DNA from: a virus | Length of the DNA stretch: 32,924 nt | Reading direction: 5' to 3' (one strand) | IMG/VR virus record: IMGVR_UViG_3300045120_000298 | Span: 1 to 32,924 of that record | In this document: positions 11,822 to 20,334 of the stretch, one piece after another | How positions within the stretch are numbered: position 1 is the first letter of the stretch | How the letters are laid out: every line of letters starts with the position of its first letter | Notes under the pieces: generated by a model | The model's database searches: none | What the model saw: only the letters and a program-made list of their open reading frames with translations | Told to the model about the DNA's origin: nothing | Position numbers and translations under genes: made by a program

Positions 11822-12196
11822 ATGAGCGCAGCTGTCACCGAGTCGGGCCTGGTAGCAATCTCCACCCCCGAGGCCGGCACCTACTCCGAGGAGGAGGCTC
11901 TGAAGTTCGCAAAGGCGGTTGACGCCGCCGCCAAGAAGGCCGGCAAGGGCGCCGACGAGCGCACCGACCTGGATCGCGGCGAACAGTCGATCACCTACGC
12001 CTCGGCCACCCCCGACGGGCGCGTGGTGATCTCGATCCCGCTGGGAGACGACTTCACCTGGCACGAGGCCCACAAGGTGGCTTCCGACGTGCGAGCCGTG
12101 GTTGCCCAGATGGAAACCTCCAAGGCGCTCGAGGCCGCCCGCGTGGCCGATGAGGCCGCCGCACTGGGGCTCTCGCCTGACGCGATGGGTGGCTGA
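11822..12196 (+). CDS. Hypothetical structural-module protein (124 aa)
   Basis: The ATG at 11822 follows AAGGAGGGG. The protein has an acidic helical N-terminal half (SEEEALKFAKAVDAAAKKAG), a beta hairpin (GRVVISIPLGDDFTWHEAHK), and an Ala-rich C-terminal helix. It could be a small head protein or chaperone. It is directly followed, with no gap, by the next gene. Confidence 0.55.
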   Translation: MSAAVTESGLVAISTPEAGTYSEEEALKFAKAVDAAAKKAGKGADERTDLDRGEQSITYASATPDGRVVISIPLGDDFTWHEAHKVASDVRAVVAQMETSKALEAARVADEAAALGLSPDAMGG

Positions 12197-12487
12197 ATGG
12201 ACACCATCTACTCGACACTCAAGCCGCAGGCGAAGATCACCGTCGGCACCACCGCGACGCAGCTTCCCACGGTGTCGGGCTCGAAGATCATCATCACCCT
12301 GGACGATGCCAACTCCGGCAAAATCTTCTTCGGTGACGCGACCGTCACCACCGCCGGCGCCGGCAACGTGTTCCTGAAGCTGGGTGCGGCGTCAAACCCG
12401 ATCATCCTTCCGATCGGACAGGCAAACCTCCTGTGGGCTGTCGGTTCAGCCGCATCACAGGTGTTCTACGTTGGGATGATCGCATGA
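12197..12487 (+). CDS. Small beta-rich structural protein (96 aa)
   Basis: The ATG at 12197 follows the previous stop immediately. The product is almost all beta strand: KITVGTTATQLPTVSGSKII, then GKIFFGDATVTTAGAGNVFL and a hydrophobic end (LLWAVGSAASQVFYVGMIA). This matches small phage particle proteins such as decoration or stabilisation proteins that I know from similar positions before the portal. Its stop overlaps the next start. Confidence 0.55.
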   Translation: MDTIYSTLKPQAKITVGTTATQLPTVSGSKIIITLDDANSGKIFFGDATVTTAGAGNVFLKLGAASNPIILPIGQANLLWAVGSAASQVFYVGMIA

Positions 12488-12930
12488 GCGCAAACGACAC
12501 TTCCAAGGCCAAACAGACCGCCGATCACGGCCACGCCGTCGCCGGCGCCGGCCTGTCGATGGCCGCCAACGCTCTCTCCAAGATCCACGGTCAGATCATG
12601 TCGGCGCCCGACCCGAATCAGGGCGGCACCACCAACGACGATCTCCTCGGTGCGATTCAAGGGTTGGGCGGCGGGGGGTCCTCGGCGGATCAGGGTGGGG
12701 GAACGTCCGGGTTCCCATCACTCGACCCCGCCGTCCAGCAGCAGATGATCGGCTCAGGCGACCCCAACGCGGTGAACGCCTACATGCAGCTGTGCCAGGC
12801 CGACCTTCAGCACATGCAGGACCAGCAGAACGCCGTGATCCAGCAGTTCACCCAGGGAGCCGCTGCACCGCAGGGGCCGCCGGCGCCCGACCAGGCACCG
12901 CCCGGTGTCGGCGGCGAAGGCGTGATGTAG
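12484..12930 (+). CDS. Gly/Gln/Pro-rich low-complexity protein (148 aa)
   Basis: The ATG at 12484 overlaps the upstream stop. The sequence is mainly disordered: Gly runs near residue 60 (GLGGGGSSADQGGGTSG), Gln-rich helix (QADLQHMQDQQNAVIQQFTQ), and a Pro-rich end (APQGPPAPDQAPPGVGG). It immediately precedes the portal and may be a portal-associated or scaffold-like factor. Function not supported. Confidence 0.5.
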   Translation: MSANDTSKAKQTADHGHAVAGAGLSMAANALSKIHGQIMSAPDPNQGGTTNDDLLGAIQGLGGGGSSADQGGGTSGFPSLDPAVQQQMIGSGDPNAVNAYMQLCQADLQHMQDQQNAVIQQFTQGAAAPQGPPAPDQAPPGVGGEGVM

Positions 12931-12931
12931 C

Positions 12932-14869
12932 TTGGCAACCCCCGTCTACTCGAACATCCCCTCATATGGCGGCGATCCCCGCCAGAAGGGATCTCGCATC
13001 GTCACCGCGGGATCGAAGATCGACGTGGACGTGCCCCGCTGGATGGCAAACGAGCTTGACCCGTGGGAGACAGCCCTTCGGCCGCTCAACGATGAGTGGG
13101 ACAAGCTGTGGGAGAAGTGGTGGATCAAGCCGCTGCAAAAGACCGACACCCCGTTTCTCTCGAGGGTGCAGTCAAGCTACGGCCACCGCCTGGTGGAGAC
13201 GCTGGTGCCCACCATCCTCGGTGAAAACCCGAAGATCACCTACGTCAACTCCCAGTTTGAGGAGGACGACCTGCCGGCCGCCCTGAACACCGCGCTGGCA
13301 AAGGCCCAGCTGAAGCGGATGCGCTTCGACCACCACGCCCGCGACTACATCCGCCAGGGTGTGATCAAGGGCTACACCATCGGCAAGGTCGGCTGGATTC
13401 AGGAGAAGGCCCACCTCAAGGTCGATCAGACCGAGACGCACCGCCACGCCGGCGAGGACTTCCAGATCACGCTGGCCCAGCCGCAGATGGTCACGATCCG
13501 AAACGAGCCGTTCTTCGAGGTTGTGAACACGTGGGACTTCGTGTGGCCGCTTTGGGCGGAGTCGATCGAGCAGTGCGAGTGTGTGTGGCAGCGCCGCTGG
13601 GTGACGATGGAATACCTCCAGCAGATGCAGAAGCTGAAGGTCTACCAGAACGTTGACAAGGTGACTCCGATCGACTCGGGCAAGTTCCAGGAGTCCAGGA
13701 GTGGACAGTTTTCGGCGCAGAACCTGACGCTGCAGGGGCTGGATCAGTCGATCTCCGGCGACGACGCCTACGCCTACGGCATGGTGGAACTGTGGGAGCG
13801 GTGGGAGGACAACCGCTTGAGTGTGATCGCCAACCGCGAGATTTGCGTCAGAGACGATCCCAACCCCTTCAACCACAAGCGAAAGCCGTTCACCGATTGG
13901 GCGCCCATCCCCGCCCCCTTCCAGATGCACGGCATCGGCACCATGCGAGTGGTGCATGACGCCAACGAGCAGCTGGGAACGATGCGCCGCCAGATGCTGG
14001 ACGCGGTCACCTTCACGATCAACCCGATGTGGAAGGTGCCGGAGGGATTCGACCGCACCAAGATCATCTTCAAGCCCGGCGGCCTGGTCGAAATCGCGCC
14101 CGACATCGAGGACGTGGAGCCGTTCAACATCCCCCAGGTGGACATCGCCGGGATGCTTCAGGCCGACCAGATGCTGAAACAGGAAATGGAAGGCACCTCC
14201 GGCATCCAGCCGCTCTTTGGTGGCGCCTTCCAGCCCGGCGGGTCGCGCACCGCCACCGGTTGGCAGACGATCCAGAATGCCGCCGGCCTTCGCCCCACCG
14301 AAATGATCAAGCAGTTCGCCGATCGAACGATGGCGCCGTTCGCCAAGATGCTTTTGGAAATGAACGCCCAGTTCCAAGACGACGACATCATCCTGAATAT
14401 CAGCGATGACCCCGACGCGATGGAAGCCTGGCAGTCGTTTGTGAAGGTGGAAAACCCGCCCAAGGTGATCGAGGTGGAAGCCGTCATGCTGCGCCCCCGG
14501 GGCGAGCTTGAGCCGATCGCCGAGGTGGGAAACGACAAAGCCTCGTCAGACCAGGAGAAGCAGCAGAAGGCAACCGGCTTCATGGCCGCCATCACCCCCG
14601 TGATCGGGTCGCAGAACAACCCCCTGGACATGGCCGCGGTCGTGAAGTGGCTGGCCGAGCAGTACGACGTGCCCCACAAGGACGCTCAGGCGATGCTGCA
14701 GCAGCCGCCGGTGCAGGCCGCCCAGGCCGCCGCCGCAGCCGTCCCCAGTGGCGCCGGCGCTTCCGGGCCCGGCGGTGAGAACCTGCCAACAGGCGTACCC
14801 CCGGGTGGGGCTGGAATCTCCGGCCCCACCCAACCCCCTAGCCCGCCCGGCTTGGGCGCCGCGCAGTGA
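12932..14869 (+). CDS. Portal protein (645 aa)
   Basis: The start is TTG 12932, one base after the previous stop region. The protein has the size and layout of podovirus portal proteins of the P22/phiEco32 kind: N-terminal crown/wing (DPWETALRPLNDEWDKLWEK), a middle with EPFFEVVNTWDFVWPLWAES, the long stem/clip region (HDANEQLGTMRRQMLDAVTF, GTSGIQPLFGGAFQPGGSRT), and a flexible Ala/Pro/Gly tail after residue about 575. It forms the dodecameric ring for DNA entry and tail attachment. Gene order (terminase before, scaffold and capsid after) supports it. The exact family is inferred, not searched. Confidence 0.85.
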   Translation: MATPVYSNIPSYGGDPRQKGSRIVTAGSKIDVDVPRWMANELDPWETALRPLNDEWDKLWEKWWIKPLQKTDTPFLSRVQSSYGHRLVETLVPTILGENPKITYVNSQFEEDDLPAALNTALAKAQLKRMRFDHHARDYIRQGVIKGYTIGKVGWIQEKAHLKVDQTETHRHAGEDFQITLAQPQMVTIRNEPFFEVVNTWDFVWPLWAESIEQCECVWQRRWVTMEYLQQMQKLKVYQNVDKVTPIDSGKFQESRSGQFSAQNLTLQGLDQSISGDDAYAYGMVELWERWEDNRLSVIANREICVRDDPNPFNHKRKPFTDWAPIPAPFQMHGIGTMRVVHDANEQLGTMRRQMLDAVTFTINPMWKVPEGFDRTKIIFKPGGLVEIAPDIEDVEPFNIPQVDIAGMLQADQMLKQEMEGTSGIQPLFGGAFQPGGSRTATGWQTIQNAAGLRPTEMIKQFADRTMAPFAKMLLEMNAQFQDDDIILNISDDPDAMEAWQSFVKVENPPKVIEVEAVMLRPRGELEPIAEVGNDKASSDQEKQQKATGFMAAITPVIGSQNNPLDMAAVVKWLAEQYDVPHKDAQAMLQQPPVQAAQAAAAAVPSGAGASGPGGENLPTGVPPGGAGISGPTQPPSPPGLGAAQ

Positions 14870-15120
14870 GTACCTGGACACGCGAGCAGGTCGGCGACCT
14901 GGCCTACATGCTGGAAAACTCGGATGCGTGGATCGCGGTGCTCGAGGAGATCGCCGAGCGCCGCCAAAAGCTCACCCAGAACATTCTCGGCGGCGGCCTC
15001 GAGCCGCAGAAGTACGCCGCGATGTGCGGAGAACTGCGAGCACTCGACTACGTGTGCCAGCTGCCCGCACAGCTGCAACGGTCGGCGAAAAACGCCGCCG
15101 AAACCCCCGATAACCCCTAG
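14866..15120 (+). CDS. Hypothetical protein between portal and scaffold (84 aa)
   Basis: The GTG at 14866 overlaps the portal stop (GTGA). The protein is helical (REQVGDLAYMLENSDAWIAV, LEEIAERRQKLTQNILGG), with two Cys and a hydrophilic end. Small genes like this between portal and scaffold are common. No function can be read from it. Confidence 0.6.
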   Translation: MSTWTREQVGDLAYMLENSDAWIAVLEEIAERRQKLTQNILGGGLEPQKYAAMCGELRALDYVCQLPAQLQRSAKNAAETPDNP

Positions 15121-15135
15121 GAGGGGCCGGACAAT

Positions 15136-16047
15136 ATGACGATGTCAGACCCGTTGGAAGAACTCGAAGCCCTCGAGGCAGCCGAGGAGGCCGCAGAAGC
15201 GGCAGCCGCCGCCGCCGCCGGGGAGAACTCCGAGCCGCCGGCAGACCCACCGCCGGCAGATGAACTCATCTTGGGCAAGTTCAAGACCACCGAGGATGCG
15301 CTGACCGCGTACACCGAGTTGGAGCGAGCCCGCACCCAGGATCGACAGGAGTTGGCAGAGGCCCGGCGAATGGCCGCTGAGGCGATGGCAGCTGCAGAGG
15401 CTGTCCGCGCCCAGCAAAACCAGCCGCCGCCTGACCCCAACGAGCAGCAGTACCTCCCGAACGGCACCCCCTACTACTCGGATGCCCAGTTCGATGAGTG
15501 GACACAGCAGGCGATGGATAACCAGGACGGCCGGCTGATGCAGGCTGTCGTCGCGGCCCGCGCCGATCGTGACTTCCAACTGCAGCAGGCGAGCCTTCGT
15601 GAGGAGCTTCGCCGCGAGTTTGCCCCCACGCAAGCTCGCCAGGAGGAGCGAGACGCCCAGGAGACGCTGGACGAGATCAACCGGCTGGTCGGCCCTGAAG
15701 TGGTCAACCGACACGCCGACGAGGCACTGCGAGCGATGAAGCGATTCGGCACGGCGCTCGACGGTGCAACGCCGCAGGAAACGGCTCGCGAGGTGGCACG
15801 CTACATCCGCGGGCTGGATGCCGAAATGGGGACAACGCCGCCGGCGCCCCCCACCCCAACGCCAGAAGAAACTCGGCAGCGTGATCCGAGAACTGGTAAG
15901 TTCGTCACCGCCGACGATCGCACGGTGCACGTGGAGGGCGGCTCAGGGCCACAACCCACCCCCGTGAATCCTGACGATACCGAGGATGAGGACATCCGAG
16001 AGTTGCTGTCCTACCGAGAAGGTTCGGACGCTTTCGGCAAGCGATAG
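15136..16047 (+). CDS. Capsid scaffolding protein (303 aa)
   Basis: The ATG at 15136 follows GGAGGGG. The protein is acidic, Ala/Glu-rich and strongly helical: an N-terminal poly-Glu/Ala stretch, a linker with PPADELILGKFKTTEDALTA, a motif typical of phage scaffolds, then a long coiled coil (residues about 60-95 and 150-185), a Pro-rich segment, and a short C-terminal acidic part. Scaffold proteins guide capsid assembly and then leave. Placement directly before the capsid gene fits. No protease motif is seen. Confidence 0.83.
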   Translation: MTMSDPLEELEALEAAEEAAEAAAAAAAGENSEPPADPPPADELILGKFKTTEDALTAYTELERARTQDRQELAEARRMAAEAMAAAEAVRAQQNQPPPDPNEQQYLPNGTPYYSDAQFDEWTQQAMDNQDGRLMQAVVAARADRDFQLQQASLREELRREFAPTQARQEERDAQETLDEINRLVGPEVVNRHADEALRAMKRFGTALDGATPQETAREVARYIRGLDAEMGTTPPAPPTPTPEETRQRDPRTGKFVTADDRTVHVEGGSGPQPTPVNPDDTEDEDIRELLSYREGSDAFGKR

Positions 16048-16124
16048 AGAGACACCGCCCCCCCAATGGGGACAAGGCGCCCACCCTCTCCCAGAAGATG
16101 ACACTCTGAGAGAAAGGCTATGGG

Positions 16125-17303
16125 ATGCCAGCAGCACCCACCGTAACCACCGGCGTTCGCATCACCGGTGCAAACATCCAGCAGGCCCGGCGCGTTGTCG
16201 AAATGCTGGACAAGATTTACGACTACGACCCCAACTCGACACCGTTTCTGACGATCCTGTCGAAGCGAGCCCCGGGCATGGTCGCCGGGAACCCGAAGTA
16301 CCAGCACCTCGAGGATCAGCCGCTGCCGGTGTGGTCAACCCTGAACGGGTCGATCACCAACGTGGCGACCACGATCAACGTGGCTGCCGGCACCGGTGTG
16401 TACTTCCGCACCGGCGATCTGTTCGTGCTTCCCTCCTCGACGGGCTTTGCCCTGCCGGGCGAGGTTGGCAAGGTGGTCACGGTTGCCACCGACGCGCTCA
16501 CCGTGGTTCGCAACTACGACGGTGACCAGGTCACGGGTGGTGCCACCTCCTCGGGTGCCAACATCCAGATCATCGGCAACGTGAACGCAGAAAACGCGAG
16601 CATCCGCACGGTCAAGACCACCACTGAGGCGGTCCAGACCAACTACACGCAGATCATTCGCACTCCCTTCAACGCCTCCAACACGCTGCAGGCTTCGACC
16701 CTGTATGGCGGCAAGGAGCGGACGCGGCAGCGAGCCAAGTTCGCAACCCAGCACGCCTTCGAGATCGAGCGTGCGTTCCTGTTCGGAAAGCAGAAGGAAA
16801 CCCTGTCCACTGGTGAGCGTTCCACCGGTGGCATCCTGCAGACGATCGCGACCAACACGACCAACGCCAACGGCACCCTCACGGCTGCCACGGTGGAGGC
16901 GTTTTGCCAGTCGATCTTCCGCTACGGATCGGGCTCGAAGCTGTTCATGTGCAGCCGGCGGATCGCCTCGCAGCTGGACCTGATCGGCGAAGGCAAGCTC
17001 GAGACGATGCCGGCCGCGGAAACCTACGGCGTCGCCATCAAGCGGTACGTCACCGCCCACGGCGAACTCCTGGTGAACATTCACGATTTGTTCATCAACG
17101 ACTACGCCGGTCTGGGCATCGCTGTTGACATGGAGTACGTCAAGAAGCGATACCTGGCCGACGACCACGGCGCCCGCGACGGGCGGCTGCGGACTGACAT
17201 TCAGGCACCGGACGTTGACGGCTGGGCAGATGAGTATCTGTCCGAGGTTGGCCTTCACGTGCAGCTTGAGTCGGCCCACGGCTACCTGTACGGCGTCACC
17301 TAA
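16125..17303 (+). CDS. Major capsid protein, SU10/DUF5309-like (392 aa)
   Basis: The ATG at 16125 follows AGAGAAAGG. The N-terminal helix-loop (NIQQARRVVEMLDKIYDYDP, then STPFLTILSKRA), the strand pair around HLEDQPLPVWSTLN, and the middle segment NYTQIIRTPFNASNTLQAST with ERTRQRAKFATQHAFEIERA match the DUF5309 capsid family named from phage SU10. It has the HK97-type fold in that family. The end VGLHVQLESAHGYLYGVT is typical of it too. The length is normal. A 10-bp hairpin follows. The assignment is from memory of the family. Confidence 0.85.
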   Translation: MPAAPTVTTGVRITGANIQQARRVVEMLDKIYDYDPNSTPFLTILSKRAPGMVAGNPKYQHLEDQPLPVWSTLNGSITNVATTINVAAGTGVYFRTGDLFVLPSSTGFALPGEVGKVVTVATDALTVVRNYDGDQVTGGATSSGANIQIIGNVNAENASIRTVKTTTEAVQTNYTQIIRTPFNASNTLQASTLYGGKERTRQRAKFATQHAFEIERAFLFGKQKETLSTGERSTGGILQTIATNTTNANGTLTAATVEAFCQSIFRYGSGSKLFMCSRRIASQLDLIGEGKLETMPAAETYGVAIKRYVTAHGELLVNIHDLFINDYAGLGIAVDMEYVKKRYLADDHGARDGRLRTDIQAPDVDGWADEYLSEVGLHVQLESAHGYLYGVT

Positions 17304-17313
17304 GCCCTCCCCA

Positions 17314-17339
17314 GTGTGGGGGGGGCCAGCCCCCCACAC
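17314..17339 (+). terminator. Perfect GC-rich hairpin after the capsid gene
   Basis: GTGTGGGGGG and CCCCCCACAC form a perfect 10-bp stem around a six-base loop, 11 bases after the capsid stop and 10 bases before the next start. There is no U tract, so it probably attenuates transcription or protects the capsid mRNA 3' end rather than stopping everything. Confidence 0.6.
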
Positions 17340-17349
17340 GGAGGTACAA

Positions 17350-17976
17350 GTGCCAGACGCACCAGCACCCAACAAGGGTGGCCGCCCGACCAACGACGAG
17401 CGGTTCAAGAAGATCGAAAACCAGGTGTCAGAGATCGGATCGGCTGTCGCCGGCCTGGTGGAAATGTTCCAGGCCGATCGCCAGCAGCGAGCCGAGCAGG
17501 AAGCTCTGGCCGCCACCGCGCTCGAGGAGCATCCCCGCAGCGTGGTCAAGGTGGCCGAGCCGCCAGAGATCGGCTCGAGTCGCATCCCCAAGATCCAAGT
17601 GGCAGACCTGCCCGTCACCGCTGACGGGTTCGTCCGCTTCCGCGCAAACGGCCGCGGATCGCAGCATCAGCACCGCGTTCGGGCCGAGCAGAAGATCCTC
17701 GTCAACGGCGAGGTGGTGTACCGCGAGCCAAAGATCGTGGAGTTCGACAACTGGGAGCTTTACACCGACGACCTCGAGACGATCGAGTCGCTGATCACCT
17801 CCCAGGACTACAAGGACGGCATGATCATCGTGCTTCAGGGTGATACGCCCGTCCCCTACCGCGGGCCCACCATCCAGACCGGTGGCCGCACCACCGGTGG
17901 CGCCCCTGCGACCGGCAACCCGGCGGACTCCGAGGAGATTTCGGCGCCGCTGAAGGAAAGGACACCCGTTGGGTAA
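17350..17976 (+). CDS. Structural hypothetical protein downstream of capsid (208 aa)
   Basis: The GTG at 17350 follows GGAGGTACAA; the long in-frame extension into the capsid gene is rejected. The N-terminus is disordered and basic (APNKGGRPTNDERFKKIENQ), followed by a coiled coil (about 20-55) and a globular part with RVRAEQKILVNGEVVYREPK and EFDNWELYTDDLETIESLIT. Proteins with this plan occur next to capsid genes, as possible head-decoration or neck parts. Its stop overlaps the next gene's TTG start. Confidence 0.6.
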   Translation: MPDAPAPNKGGRPTNDERFKKIENQVSEIGSAVAGLVEMFQADRQQRAEQEALAATALEEHPRSVVKVAEPPEIGSSRIPKIQVADLPVTADGFVRFRANGRGSQHQHRVRAEQKILVNGEVVYREPKIVEFDNWELYTDDLETIESLITSQDYKDGMIIVLQGDTPVPYRGPTIQTGGRTTGGAPATGNPADSEEISAPLKERTPVG

Positions 17977-18316
17977 CACCGTAATCGCAGCCAGCGCCGG
18001 CACCCGCCAGGCGCAGCAGGAAGTCGTGATCGAGCACTCGCTTGCCCTGCACATGGCGATCATCAACGTCACGATGTCAAGCTCGTATGCCTCCGGTGGC
18101 GACGCATGCGACTTCCAAAACGCACTGGGACTGCTCAACCGGGCAAACCCCGTGTTTGTGATCGTCGCCCCCTCCGCCGGCTACGTGGCTGAGTGGGACT
18201 CGGTCAACAAGAAGATGCTCGTCTACCGGCAGTCGGCGGCCACCTCGGCGCTGACCGAGCCCACCGGCGTGAACCTGTCGGCGGTCACCTTCAAGTGCCT
18301 GGTGTTCCACCCCTAA
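17969..18316 (+). CDS. Small beta protein of the SYxSGG family, copy 1 (115 aa)
   Basis: TTG 17969 overlaps the upstream stop. Residues about 30-113 hold a beta-rich domain: MSSSYASGGDACDF, VFVIVAPSAGYVAEWDSVNK, KMLVYRQ, then GVNLSAVTFKCLVF. The same order of motifs occurs in the next gene and in the C-terminus of the protein coded at 20335. It is likely a structural particle protein with a beta-sandwich. The N-terminus has a basic helix (GTRQAQQEVVIEHSLALHMA). Confidence 0.6.
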   Translation: MGNTVIAASAGTRQAQQEVVIEHSLALHMAIINVTMSSSYASGGDACDFQNALGLLNRANPVFVIVAPSAGYVAEWDSVNKKMLVYRQSAATSALTEPTGVNLSAVTFKCLVFHP

Positions 18317-18317
18317 G

Positions 18318-18656
18318 GTGGGCACCCTGGTAGTCCAGCCGACCGAAACCGGCGGCAAGAACTACCCCCTGCGGTCAGGGGCTTCAGACATCCGCCTGAT
18401 CCCCGCCGCCTACACCTTCTCCTCGAGCTACACCACCGGGGGGGAGGCGTGCGACCCGGCCACCCAGTTCCCCGGAGTGGCCCGGTCGATCCTGGTGGTT
18501 CACCCGATGCCGGCCGCCGGCTACGTGTTCCAGTGGCTGGCCGGGAAGATCATCGCCTACCAAAACGGTGCCGAAGTGGCGCCTGGGACCAACCTCAACT
18601 CCCTGATCTCCACCCCCGTGATGATGTTTGTGATCGCGAGGCTGCGGGCCAGGTAA
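18318..18656 (+). CDS. Small beta protein of the SYxSGG family, copy 2 (112 aa)
   Basis: GTG 18318 is one base after the previous stop. Its core is a paralogue of copy 1: SSSYTTGGEACDPATQ, ILVVHPMPAAGYVFQWLAGK, IIAYQNGAEVAPGTNLNSL, VMMFVIARL. Compared with copy 1, the AGYVFQW-GK-AY-GTNL order is the same, with different loops. It is probably another structural subunit. The tandem copies suggest duplication within this genome or its ancestor. Confidence 0.6.
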   Translation: MGTLVVQPTETGGKNYPLRSGASDIRLIPAAYTFSSSYTTGGEACDPATQFPGVARSILVVHPMPAAGYVFQWLAGKIIAYQNGAEVAPGTNLNSLISTPVMMFVIARLRAR

Positions 18657-18669
18657 CCAAGGAGACAGC

Positions 18670-19149
18670 ATGGCAGCAGGATACGCATGCACCAGTGGCG
18701 CGGCGGCCTTCGCGGTCGCAGCTGGCGCAAAGACTCTGATCAACCTGATCGCGCCGGCCGCGGCAGCCCCACCCGTGCTGGTGGAGTTCGGTGTGTCGTT
18801 CGACGGCGTCACCGCCTCCGCAGTTCCGGTACTGGTGGAGCTTTGCACATCCACCCAGGGCGCAGCCGGCACCCCCGGCACCGGTGGTACTGTCAACCAG
18901 ATCCGTGGCTACCCGGCGGTCACTGCCGGTTCCACGGTGTCGGCTCAGTACACCGCCGAGCCCACCACCCTGAACGCCGTCAAGCAGTGGTTCATCCCGG
19001 CCTTCATGGGGTCACTGACGGTGCAGTTCCCGCTGGGTCGCGAGCCGATGCTTCTGGGCACGGCCGCCACCATCATGAAGGCGCTGGCCCTGCGCGTATC
19101 CGCTCCGGCAGCTGTCAACGCCCGCGGATACTTCGAGTGGGACGAGTAA
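18670..19149 (+). CDS. Putative particle protein, tandem paralogue 1 (159 aa)
   Basis: ATG 18670 follows AAGGAGACAGC. The protein is Ala/Thr/Val-rich and beta: EFGVSFDGVTASAVPVLVEL, CTSTQGAAGTPGTGGT, YTAEPTTLNAVKQWFIPAFM, FPLGREP, KALALRVSAP. The same blocks recur in the next gene. This protein type (GVSFDGVTA...PVxVEL, then FPLGREP) is one I associate with phage structural genes near capsids. Exact role unknown, perhaps decoration or head fibre. Confidence 0.65.
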   Translation: MAAGYACTSGAAAFAVAAGAKTLINLIAPAAAAPPVLVEFGVSFDGVTASAVPVLVELCTSTQGAAGTPGTGGTVNQIRGYPAVTAGSTVSAQYTAEPTTLNAVKQWFIPAFMGSLTVQFPLGREPMLLGTAATIMKALALRVSAPAAVNARGYFEWDE

Positions 19150-19155
19150 GCCGCG

Positions 19156-19632
19156 ATGGCTGACGCTGTCTATGTCGCCACGAACCTGACCTTCTCGGCG
19201 GCCACCGGCGCAAAGACGGTGCTGAACGTGATCGCCGGCGCCAACCAGCCGATCTCCCTGATCCAGTGGGGGATCTCGATGGACGGCGTCACCGCCACCG
19301 CGGTGCCGGCGGTAGTCGAACTGTGCCAGTCCACCCAGGCAACCGCCGGCACCTCGGCAGGCTCTGTGCCAACGATCCTGCAGCTGACCGGCCGGGCGGT
19401 CACGATCCAGCCCACCGCCGGCCACAACTACACCGCCGAACCGACCGCGCTCTCGATCATCGAGCAGTATTACGTGCCTCAGTACATGGGCGGCTTCGTG
19501 ATGCAATACCCGCTGGGCACGGAGCCGGAAACGGATCTCTCCGGTGGCACGGTCAAGGCACTCGCGATCCGCATCAACACGACGGCCACCGTCAACGTGA
19601 GGGCCTACATGCGCTTCTCGATTGGGGGATAG
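19156..19632 (+). CDS. Putative particle protein, tandem paralogue 2 (158 aa)
   Basis: ATG 19156 starts six bases after the stop of its paralogue. Matching blocks are WGISMDGVTATAVPAVVELC, QSTQATAGT, YTAEPTALSIIEQYYVPQYM, YPLGTEP and KALAIRINTTATVNVRAYMR, so the identity is clear and spread along the length. Both copies are intact and similar in length, so both are probably used, either as a heteromer or as alternative surface proteins. Confidence 0.65.
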   Translation: MADAVYVATNLTFSAATGAKTVLNVIAGANQPISLIQWGISMDGVTATAVPAVVELCQSTQATAGTSAGSVPTILQLTGRAVTIQPTAGHNYTAEPTALSIIEQYYVPQYMGGFVMQYPLGTEPETDLSGGTVKALAIRINTTATVNVRAYMRFSIGG

Positions 19633-19635
19633 CCC

Positions 19636-20334
19636 GTGGCGATCGTCCCAGTCCAGGCGCTCAAAAAGACGCAGGCGACCGCTGCTACGTCGGATACGTT
19701 CGTGTTGGCGACCCAGGGCGGCGCGAGCCCTGCGCTGGGAAACCTCCTGATCGTCGGGGTGGCGTTCATCACCAAGCCAACGACGCTCACGTCGGTCACC
19801 GACGATGGCTCAAACACGTGGCAGAACATTTCCGGCACCGGATCTTCGACCAGCGGCTCGGCGTGGCTGGCGGGAGCGTTCGCGCCACGAAACACCATGA
19901 CCCAGTTCACGATCAACGCGTCCGGATCGACCAAGTACCAGATCGCGTTCCTCGAGATCCCGGTGTACTCGCCCCAGGGCGATATTTCGACCAGCACTGA
20001 CGACACCGTCGCCACCACCAACCCAGCCTCGAGCATCATTCCCACCTTCAACTCGGATTTTTGCGTGGCCTTGCTGGGTGCTGTCGCAACCGCAACCAGT
20101 GTGGCCGGCGGCTTTACCCGCGCTACCGGCGCGGAGGGTGGAGGCGCCGGCCTGCAGTTGTCGGTCGCCTATAACGACACTGAGACGGGTGCCACCCTCA
20201 ACCCAGCCTGGACGCAGCCCAGCCAGATTGACTCCACCACGATCGCGACCATGCGCCTTGTGCGGCGGTTGCCGCGAAATCCGATCATGACCCAGGCGCG
20301 GCCGTGGCCGGTCAACCGGGCGAGTAGGTACTAG
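19636..20334 (+). CDS. Phage jelly-roll-type structural/adhesin protein (232 aa)
   Basis: GTG 19636, three bases after the previous stop. The protein MAIVPVQALKKTQATAATSD continues with alternating strands: GNLLIVGVAFITKP, SVTDDGSNTWQNI, AWLAGAFAPRNTMTQFTI, YQIAFLEIPVYS, FCVALLGAVATATSVAGGFTR. This is the common repeat-free sandwich module seen in the N-terminal domain coded at 26304 (which also starts MAIAFVQALMA). Such modules usually bind carbohydrate or join fibres. The end PWPVNRASRY has a basic tail. Confidence 0.6.
   Translation: MAIVPVQALKKTQATAATSDTFVLATQGGASPALGNLLIVGVAFITKPTTLTSVTDDGSNTWQNISGTGSSTSGSAWLAGAFAPRNTMTQFTINASGSTKYQIAFLEIPVYSPQGDISTSTDDTVATTNPASSIIPTFNSDFCVALLGAVATATSVAGGFTRATGAEGGGAGLQLSVAYNDTETGATLNPAWTQPSQIDSTTIATMRLVRRLPRNPIMTQARPWPVNRASRY

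Noticed and set aside
13172-14377. 401-codon minus-strand frame opposite the portal gene
   Set aside because: Shadow of the portal gene; Leu/His/Val-rich antisense translation without structure.
16048-16124. Terminator or promoter between scaffold and capsid
   Set aside because: C and G runs are present (CCCC-AAT-GGGG), but no stable stem with a proper tail and no clear -10/-35.
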